Of a DNA stretch of 64,000 bases, positions 55,727 through 64,000 are shown in pieces. Position 1 is the first letter of the stretch, and every line of letters begins with the position of its first letter. Where the stretch lies: positions 594,699-658,698 of the forward strand of contig JXTB01000137.1 in assembly GCA_002914805.1 (NCBI GenBank), given 5' to 3'. This DNA is from Parasponia andersonii (taxonomy: Eukaryota; Streptophyta; Magnoliopsida; Rosales; Cannabaceae). Position numbers and translations under genes: made by a program. Under the pieces are notes generated by a model. That model had not been told where the DNA came from, did no database searches, and saw only the letters and a list, made by a program, of their open reading frames with translations.

Positions 55727-56231
55727 AATATACCGCTATATTAGTGAGTTTTAAAAAAGACACCCTTATTAATAGTTTTTATATAAAATACACCATTTTA
55801 AAAAAGAAAAAGATATAAAAAGATTTATATACTCTTAAGTTGAGGGTGCAAGACAGAGGTGTCTAGATCTAAACAAAGTGTCTAGAAATTTAAAAGAAAA
55901 AAAAATACATTTGAGTGTTTAAGACTAGATAGGATATTGAGTTGTGTTAAACATAGTGTTGAGCTGTGCTAGAAAAAGGTGCTGAGAAGTTATATAAGGT
56001 GTCTAGAAACTTGATAGAAAAAAATGGTACATTTGAGTGTTTAGCACTAGACAATGCTAGACAGGGTATGAGCCGTGTTAGACAAAGTGTCTAGTAACTC
56101 GATCTCCCCTATCGAGTCATAATGTGAACCCTTGATGAGATAAGTAATAGGACATTTTTGTATTTAAGATAAGTTAAAACTTAAAAATATGTACTTATCA
56201 AAAAAATTATAAAAGGGGTATATTTCCTACA
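55727..56231. mobile_element. Possible MITE rich in GTGTCTAG, with internal 121-bp duplication
   Basis: The ends GAAATATACC (55727) and GGTATATTTC (56219-56228) are inverted. Inside, GTGTCTAGAAA plus a TTAAAAGAAAAA...ACATTTGAGTGTTTA block occurs at 55878 and again at 55999, and GTGTCTAG once more at 56087. The same GTGTCTAG word dominates 530-720 and 900-980. No coding and no clear target duplication. Confidence 0.4.
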
Positions 56232-56429
56232 ATACACTATGCCAAAAGTAAAATGTGTATTTTGCAAAGAACTCCATTGTTAAAAGGTTGGTTTGATAAC
56301 GTGGATGCAAATCTAGCAAAAACTACTAAGTTAGTTAGAGTCAAAATGAAGAAAGTTAGTAGCTTTCATGGCATTATTTTTATTTGTTATTGTACAATTT
56401 TGACTAACTTTTGTTCTCTTTCTTTGGTC

Positions 56430-56985
56430 TATATAAAATGTGTAGGGGAGGAAAGATTGAGAGGGATTGTTATTGTCTTTTACATATAAGAGAGAAAGGA
56501 AGAAAGTCATTACAACTGAGAGTTGAGTACTTGTGTTTTTCCCTTTAAAGTGATAAAAATTCTTCTAGTTCTGTATATAGAATAGCTACTGAAGAATATA
56601 ATAATATTGACTGCTCAAAAGTGAAAATAGACCTTGGCAATAAGGTTGAACCGCTATAAAGCTGATGTACTATTCTTGTCTCGTATTGCTTATCCTCATA
56701 ACTTGTACAAAACTTCGGAGAAGTTTTCTGATTTATGAGTTGATCTTGAAAGTGAAAAATTATTTTGGTGGATGAATTCTTACCAAACTAATATCAGAGC
56801 TATGTTCCAGATCGATGGCAGTGGCAACCTTAAGGAATAAGGTTGAGAAATTTATTGGACATAATGAGTTGGGGCTTTGGAGAGTTAAGATGAAGGCTTT
56901 GCTTGTGTATCAAGGTTTGTAAGAGGCTCTAAAGGGAGCTTTAAAAGTTGTCAATGATGACGAAATCACAAGAGGCAATGTAACA
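56430..56985 (+). mobile_element. Copia fragment: LTR 3' part, primer site and start of gag
   Basis: A TATA box TATATAAA (56430-56437) leads into LTR-like sequence. Then AATATCAGAGCTATG (initiator-Met-type primer site, about 56791) and a gag start at 56816: MAVATLRNKVEKFIGHNELG then LWRVKMKALLVYQGL, a TAA at 56920, and EALKGALKVVNDDEITRG. This is the copia gag N-terminus. It breaks off at about 56978, where gypsy-LTR-like sequence begins. Confidence 0.75.
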
Positions 56986-59950
56986 TTTCCCAATTTCACT
57001 AATGAGTGCATAAAAATTTTATTAGATTATTTAATAAGATTGGGAGATATATAGAACTAATAAAATAGTAGGTAATTAATTTTCTCTTAAATACTTTTTG
57101 AAAATATAAGGAAAACTCTACCCAAAATTATTTATATAGTGACATATATATATATATATATATATACCTCTCATATAATCATACATAATATATACACTCA
57201 ACAATAGGTGAAACACTCTCAGTTAGAAAAGCCACAGGTCAAAATACTCATATATACTTACTGTAGTTAGAAAGTTAGTACTCTTCCTCCAAACTCAAGT
57301 ATCAGTAATATCATCTCCAATATAAGAATGTGTGAGTATGAAACTCAGTAAATAACATATACAGATATATAGTGTATATAACAAAGAATAGATAATCATA
57401 TGATTGGGATCTCTGTGTATATTATATTGCCTGACAAGACCGTGAATTGTATATTAAGACCACTTAGATAACCGATCACAAGTTGTTGTATAGAGTTCTT
57501 GAGTCATAAATTTTTCTTAGTTGCTCTTTTTATACAACAGATATAACATCCCCTTAAATTATCTGTCTTGTAGGGGAAACTTTATTTCAATCAAAAGACT
57601 TTTACTGGAAACTTAGGTAAATGCTACTACTTGTCTTTGAAAAATACTAACAAATTTTAAACCAATTGAATAAAGAAAAATAAGGTAAAAAGAATAATCA
57701 AATTTGGTCTCATAATGCAAAAGAGATATAGTGCGAGGGTCAAGTATTTTTAGTATAATAAAGTTGTTCTTCTCTTTTTTCCTGAGAGTAACTGGAACTA
57801 GTTTTATCATCTTATTCGTCGTTTTATTCTACTTGCCTTCTTAGTTATCTACTGTACAAGTATATCTTAATGAGAAATCTTAGTAAGTAAAGCTTATGTT
57901 TACATAAATAAAATATTCTTTTTTGAAAACTAGTGATTGAAAATTGATAGTTATTAAGACATACTGAGAACTTTGTAGTACGCTGATTATGCTTCTATAC
58001 TTATTCTTATTCTTATCTTTACCCCAGTAAAAAGTTTCAGTCTTAATTTTGGTGGGCACATTCCTAAGGTATAGTGGGAAACTCATAAGAAACTTCTATC
58101 TTAAACTAGTTTGGTATTATTTGTGGACCACCTATTTGTACGCAAATAGGTGGTCCTTACAACTTGGGCTAGCTTTAAGCATAATCATATTAATCTTTAT
58201 CTAAAAACTAGTAAGTATACTTAAAATAAAATTTTAAACTAAAAGCATAATTAAATGTAAAAACATAATGTAGCTACTTGTATATATAATATGCAAACTT
58301 TAATTGTGTTGTAGGTGAATACCTTACTTACCTATTATCCAAGCTAACCTTATGATATACCATTAGTAGTCTACCTTGTAACATTCGTTATGATAAAATT
58401 TCAGAATTAATCTTTAATCTTTAGCAAAATCCTAATTTATTATTTTCTGACATTATTTCTGCTTACTAATGTCGGATAAGATTCTTTTTTCAATTTGATA
58501 GAATTTCCTTTTAGAAAACCTACTTTTCTTGGTTTTAAAAATTTGTAGAATTTTAGCTTATTACTCATATTCTTTTTAAATTTAAATATAATAGAATCTC
58601 ATCCTAGTTTTTCTTAATTTTTGACTTTTAATTTAGACAAAACTTCCCTATTAGCATTTGTTATTTTCTCAATTTTAACAGAATTCTTACTTAGTAACTT
58701 TTTTCCAATAAAATTGAGTATTATAATTTTACGACTAAATTACTAAATTTATTCTAAATGTAATTCTATTAATATCACAATTTAAAAATTTACTACTAAA
58801 AAAATCTAATTAAACTTCAATTACTCGTAATCCTAACATATTGACATTAATGATTAAAATAACATTACTTAATTTAAAATATCATAAAAGGATAGAGTTT
58901 AGAAAAATACCTAATTTAAGCCTTTTTTTTATTTTTCCTCATCTCTCTCTCTCTCTCTCTCTATCTTATTTTCTCTCTAAAAGCCTTTTTCTTTTTTTTT
59001 TTTGAAGACTTAGTATGATTTTTGCTTATCATCTTCCACCTATTTATTCCATAAGTATTTGTGATAATTGAATTAGATGACATATGGAGTAGTATTGGCC
59101 TTCCATGATTTTTCTTTTTAAACAAAAATTGAGAAAATGTGAAAATAAGACGTGTTATGATGATGTCATGGGTAATGTCATAATTAGATGACAAGTGTCA
59201 AATGATTATATGGCTTCTTTACATCTTGGCCTGATACATGTTATTACTTTAGCAATTTTAGAGTTTTAAGTATATTTTCCAATACTGTAGAAATGACATT
59301 TATGTTCTATTTTGAAATTTCACTGTTTTGAGCCTAGAAACTTATGGACTATTAAATGTGAGATCGTTTGAGTGATAGTGATTTTTTTGCGTTATCTTCT
59401 TTATTTTATTCTATAGGCTCTTAAAGCTTCTAGGTTTTTGCTTAACTTTTTTCTGTAATTTCCTCTTTTCGTTGTAACGAGAGTAAACTTTTTATACCTT
59501 TTTGGACCTTATAATTTTGTAAACATATTTCTAAGATAATTAAAACAAGTCCAATTAATTTTGTTGCAAATTAAAGCAATTTAACTTTTACATGTTGTGG
59601 CAGATATTATAGTAAATGTTCTCCCTATACAGATCAGAGTATTCTTGAAGGAGCACGATTATTCCCGAAGGAATCAGAGTATTCTCAAAGGAACCAGATC
59701 ATATATTTGGATAATAGCTTGTCACATCCTATCCACTAATACTTCTCAGGCAATATAAATATATCATATGTTCATGTCTTATGTAAAATAGAATGAAAAA
59801 TACATATGTACAAATAATAAGGGGATTCCATATATTCACATATATAGATAAGTTTTACATTGCAAGTGTGATATTACTTACCTCACTTTTGAGCTTTATT
59901 GGTTTTCTTATGAAATGCTCTTCGCTTTAAGTACAGTTGACATACCCTAG
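56979..59950. mobile_element. Degenerate gypsy LTR-like sequence, boundaries uncertain
   Basis: It starts TGTAACATTTCCCAATTTC in the middle of the copia gag remnant. It then has an LTR-like order of words seen in the chromovirus LTR: a stretch ending GTGAGTATGAAACTCAGTAAAT (compare GTGAGCATAAAATGCTCAGTAGG), later CCCGAAGGAATC, then AGATAAGTTTTACATTGCAAG and a TTACCTCAC motif. Much of 57450-59600 is AT-rich and unassigned, with a (CT)n run at 58942-58962. No second LTR or internal genes were found. Confidence 0.35.
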
Positions 59951-61151
59951 TTAATTAACCTATAACAGACTCTTTTGGTCACTAAGCATATGATTCTACA
60001 TGGATAGATTTTAAACTCGACTTTAAGATTCAAAAGTGTCTCATATAATTCAATGCATTAGAATTAAAATAAAAAGTGATTAATCTCAATAGAAAATAAG
60101 GTCATACTTTCGATTTTATTAAAAATCACCACAATATCAGTTAGTAGCATTTGGGAGACATGACTTTAAATTAAGCATATAAATCTAAAGAAAATACACT
60201 AGTCGACTAAGACGAAAACGATTTCATAGTTTAAAGAAAATAAAATATATAGACTAACATGCAAATAATATACACATAATTAACACAAATCTAATATCGA
60301 GCATATGCTTATGATATCAAAATATTTAAGTCAAATATAATTTTAATTTTTTTTAATTATGCAAAATTCTAATATGTATATAATCAATAATCCCAAATAA
60401 TCCTCGAACTCATGATTTTCATAATTAGAATACAGACAATAGATATACTTAGATCTATTGTAATTAAACTTTAAACTACCAAATAGTATTGATGCAGAAT
60501 TCTAATTTCTTTCCTTTAACCTTATATACTCTAATAATAATATGTTTAATAATGAAATATGTATATTTATGATATAGGTAGAGTGAGGACCAAATTTCAT
60601 TTAAATACTTTAAGATTTATTTTTCATCAGATATATCTATTCATAAGAGTTGTATTGTTGAGAAGGGTTATAACTCTTCATTAACCAATAGGATTTAAAT
60701 GCAATTGATATTATGAAATTATTTAATTAATAATGATAAACACAATACTAATTTATTGATATCATATAAGCCACATAAATACATCTAACATTCTTCCACG
60801 TCCTATGTGATATATTTTCTTTTATGATTTAATAAGTAAACATAATATCCATACATAAATTTTTCTTTATTAGTTGATCAATATCATATATCATAGTTAA
60901 GCCAAAACTAAAGTGAGTCATGGCATTCATATATCACAATTTTGACATAATTCCTTTCACATACTCTAACATTGGCTTTCAACTCAATATGATCTATAAG
61001 TGAGAACAACAATAATGGTCCAACAATAATAGCTATTAAAGACAATTCTTGCTATCTAAATTAGTCATGTATAAAAAATAAGAAAACAAGAAATATCATA
61101 AACACATAAATGAACTCAGAATGTCAAATAAATAATCATAATAGAAATATA
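59951..61151. other. AT-rich DNA, probably the downstream part of a decayed copia element
   Basis: No coding recognised. Because the minus-strand copia RNase H stops at 61152, a 3' LTR would be expected here. ATTCTTCCACGTCCTATGTG near 60790 is LTR-like, but no paired copy is present in the window. Confidence 0.35.
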
Positions 61152-62475
61152 TCAATTATTACATTCAAGATCTATTTTTTCAACATGTTCAATAAATATC
61201 TTTAGTGCTACTCCTTTAGTTAATGGATCTGCAATCATAAGTTTTATGCTTAAATGCTCAATTGACACTTTTCGTTTTTGAACTTCTTGTTTAATGGCAA
61301 AGTATTTCAATTCTATGTATTTAGCACTTTTAGAATACTTGTCGTTTTTTGAGAAGAAGGCTGTTATAGTATTATCAGAATAAATTTTCAACGGTTTGGA
61401 AATACTGCCGACAACTACAACTCTTGAAATAAAGTTTCGCAATCATAATCCATGAATTGTGGCTTCAAAGTATGCTACAAACTCAGTATCCATTATAGAT
61501 GCAACAATGATAGACTATTTTCTACTTTTTCATGAGACCACTCCTCTAGCTAAAAGGAATAAGTAGCCAAAAGTAGACTTTCTACTATTAAAACATCCAA
61601 CAATGTCTAAATTTGTATACACAATCACCTCTAGATCACTTTCAGGTCACCTATAAGTGAACATATAATCTTTTGTTCCTTGTAAGTATCTCAACATATT
61701 CTTGGCAGTTTTCTAATAATCCATTCCTAGATTATTTTGATGCCTTCCTAACATTTCGATAACAAAATTAATATTTGTCATGGTACAAGCTTATGCATAC
61801 ATTAGGCTCTTAAGAATATATGCACAAGAAATATTGTCCATTTGTCTACGTTTCAATTCATTTTTTAGATATTGCATGAGACTAAATTTATCTCATTTGT
61901 GAATTGGAATTATTCATGCTAAGTACTTTTCTATCTTAAATCTCTCTAAAATTTTATTAATCTATGCTTTGTGAGACAATCCTAACAATCATTGTGATCT
62001 ATTATAGAATATTTCAATTTTTGTCACGTAAGATCCCTCACTCATATCTTTCATTTTAAAGTTCTTTGAGAGAAAATTCTTAATTTGATGTACTAAATCA
62101 AGATCATTAGCAGAAAGCACTATATCATCAATATGTAGAATCAAAAGTATAAACTTGCTCCCATTGACCTTTAGATATACACATTAATAAACAATATTTC
62201 CTTTAAATCCAAAAGATGTTATGGTATCATTAAACTTAAGATACCATTGTCAGGAAGTTTGTTTAAGTTCATATATTGAGTTCTTAAGTTTATATACCAT
62301 GTGTTCCTTTTCTTTAGATGATCAACCTTTAGGTTGATCCATGTAAACTTCTTCTTCAAAATTTCCATTAAGAAAGGTAGTTTTCGCATCCATTTGATGT
62401 AACTCTAAATCAAAATGAGCTATTAATACTATGATAATTCTAAAAGAATCTTTCTTAGAAATAGGTGAAAATTGT
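61152..62475 (-). pseudogene. Copia reverse transcriptase / RNase H, second element, truncated and disrupted
   Basis: Minus strand, from 62475 downward: AFLNGNFEEEVYMDQPKG, KLKNSIYELKQTS, FILLILHIDDIVLSANDLD (the usual YVDD reads HIDD), FKMKDMSEGSYV, a CTRPDIAFAV-like region, MLRYLQGTKDYMFTYR, then RNase H with MDTEFVAYFEAT and an open block (61152-61442) reading KPLKIYSDNTITAFFSKNDK, FAIKQEVQKRKVSIEHLS and MIADPLTKG. Many stops interrupt the RT part. Sequence homologous to gag, protease and integrase is absent, and similarity ends abruptly at 62475. It is a different lineage from the element at 50102-54169, judged by its RNase H text. Confidence 0.88.
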
Positions 62476-64000
62476 TACCTATTTTACACCTAAGATTGAC
62501 AACCTAAGATGGGGGTGAATTAAGTTTTAAAATGTTTTAAGAAATTTTTCAACTATTCAAAATCATAGACCACTATTTTAAAACTTTTTAGCTAAATCAA
62601 CAATAATGCCAAATATATAACAATAATAGTAAGTATATTAAGCACACTAAATATCAAACATTCAATTAAATAGTCTCCAATAAAGTAAAGAGTATAGGGA
62701 TATAGAAAGTGCAAACTCAGTTTTTACGATACTCAACAAGTACGACGGTTTGCCTATGTCTCCAGCCCTAGGTAACTTGCTTTGAGCTTTCCACTATCAG
62801 ATAAAGATTATGGGCTTGACCGACCATTTTACAAACAGAGTGAATTCTTCTTAGGTACACCCTAGCCTTTATAATAGTCTTGACTCCGACTCTATCACAC
62901 TTAACCTCGAATTATTTTGACTCCAGTGACAACCTTACCTATACAGATTGTTTAGACAATGGTGCCAATCTCACCAACTTACGGGTTGTTTATGACTTCG
63001 GTGGCAACCTCACCTCTACCGGGTTATTTATGACTCTGATGCTAACCTCACCTCTCAATAATGATTTTACGAAAATACAAGTGAACACTTACTCAAAGAA
63101 TCACCTCTCAAAGAAATAATACAAGATAAGCTTAGGTGATTTGAGAACAATGCATAAATGATGCTCTAGGAATAACTCAAATAGATTTGAAAATTAAAGT
63201 AGAGTAAAAGAGAGCTTTTTGCACTTAGAAACTAATTGGGTATCAATATAGGTTCATATTCTCTTATTCTAAGTCATCAAACTTTGTTTTATTTAAAGGC
63301 ATCTTAAAAAACTAGCCGTTTTCTACCGTTGGTAACTTGCTGCCAAAATTTTGGTCTCTATTTAAAGGCATCTTCAAAAGCTAGTCGTTTTCGACTGTTG
63401 GTAACTTGTTGCCAAAATTTTGATCGACCAAAAGACCTAGCTGTTGAAGTTTGATATGCTAGTTCAACTCTAACGGTCATTTTTGGCCGTTATTTTGGTC
63501 GACCAAGAAACCTATTTTTCGTTTCTTTGAACCAATTTTTGGTCGTTTTTAAAACTTTCTTTTTCAAATCATTTTTAATATTAAAATATATACTTTTGAG
63601 AATATTTGGGTTAGATTAGAAATGATATTTATTTTCAAACAATTAAGAATTAGTGGATTTAAAGTTTAGCTAATTTTTCAAAGATTTGTTTGAAAATTCA
63701 TTTGAATGATTTTTGAGCTATATCAAAGAGAATATTTTGTGCAATGCAATAAATCAAGTACAAGACTAGATATGAAATATACTCTATCTAAGTATGGTCT
63801 TGTATCTTGATTGTCTATTTTCAAGCTTAATTCTGATAATTCCATATGCATCCATCTTCAAGCTTGATTCCTTGATTAACTTGAAGTAGAACTTTAATAC
63901 CATTTCACTACAAACTCAAGTTAAATCATTAGTACTAAATCAAATATTTGTTATCTTCAAAATAAGAGTGAATAAGATTGAAACCTTAAGTTCTCAAACT
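62476..64000. other. Repeat-rich non-coding sequence, LTR-like, runs off the window
   Basis: CACCTAAGATTGACAACCTAAGATGGGGGTGAATTAAG-type sequence marks the junction and recalls plant repeat/LTR starts. 62890-63060 has three diverged ~50-bp units of TATGACTTCGGTGGCAACCT plus CACC. The latter also forms a 79-codon frame (62880-63119) that I attribute to the repeats, not to a gene. Confidence 0.4.
63291..63428. repeat. Two-copy tandem repeat, 69-bp unit
   Basis: ATTTAAAGGCATCTT at 63291 recurs at 63360; both continue AAAAACTAGCCGTTTTC-like and GTTGGTAACTTG(C/T)TGCCAAAATTTTG. About seven differences between copies. Confidence 0.85.

Noticed and set aside
56974-59753. Solo LTR 56979-59748 with target duplication GGCAA
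   Set aside because: A GGCAA occurs at both places next to TG and CA ends, but LTR-like words continue past 59753 and the copia gag does not resume there, so the match may be chance.
62880-63119. 79-codon plus-strand frame rich in Thr/Asn/Leu
   Set aside because: It is produced by three diverged ~50-bp tandem units and has no independent coding evidence.

Overview
The window is plant nuclear DNA, most likely from a eudicot. Background is very AT-rich, with short GC-richer islands. It holds one intact gene, one decayed duplicate of a plant callose synthase gene, and a dense, partly nested set of plant transposable elements. No species is named because no diagnostic locus was recognised. All identifications come from reading motifs by eye; no database search was run.

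Layout. 1-504 is one end of a CACTA DNA transposon whose other end lies outside the window. 505-1138 is GTCTAG-rich with a 205-bp tandem duplication. Two fold-back MITEs lie near 3.9 and 4.8 kb. The second is split by a 9.1-kb Ty3/gypsy chromovirus-type element (5132-14250, minus strand) with 2.1-2.2 kb LTRs and 5-bp target duplications. 14.8-16.6 kb is bracketed by ~100-bp inverted repeats. 17.27-19.17 kb is a non-processed callose synthase pseudogene. 20.6-21.5 kb is the 3' part of a LINE-1-like element (minus). 22136-25655 (minus) is an apparently intact two-exon SUN-domain gene, the only gene I would expect to be functional.

26-33.7 kb is AT-rich intergenic DNA with tandem repeats, a tRNA-derived SINE-like segment and a long-arm fold-back element. 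33750-44580 is a decayed Ty3/gypsy element of the Tat (Ogre/Retand-like) lineage, minus strand. It has two RNase H domains and an opposite-strand extra ORF with its own apparent TATA box, 5'UTR intron and coding region. 46336-46917 is a hAT-type MITE. 50102-54169 is a Ty1/copia element (Tnt1/Tork-like, minus) lacking recognisable integrase. 54-64 kb is a mosaic of fragments: a related Tat LTR piece, a plus-strand copia LTR/gag piece, gypsy-LTR-like sequence and a minus-strand copia RT/RNase H.

How it fits together. The retroelements carry many in-frame stops and motif losses explainable as C-to-T or G-to-A changes, as expected for long-methylated DNA. The SUN gene is expected to encode an inner nuclear membrane protein that pairs with outer-membrane KASH proteins (WIP/SINE type in plants) in the LINC complex; nothing beside it suggests a cluster. 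The most unusual biology is the antisense gene of the Tat element. I found no convincing undescribed system.
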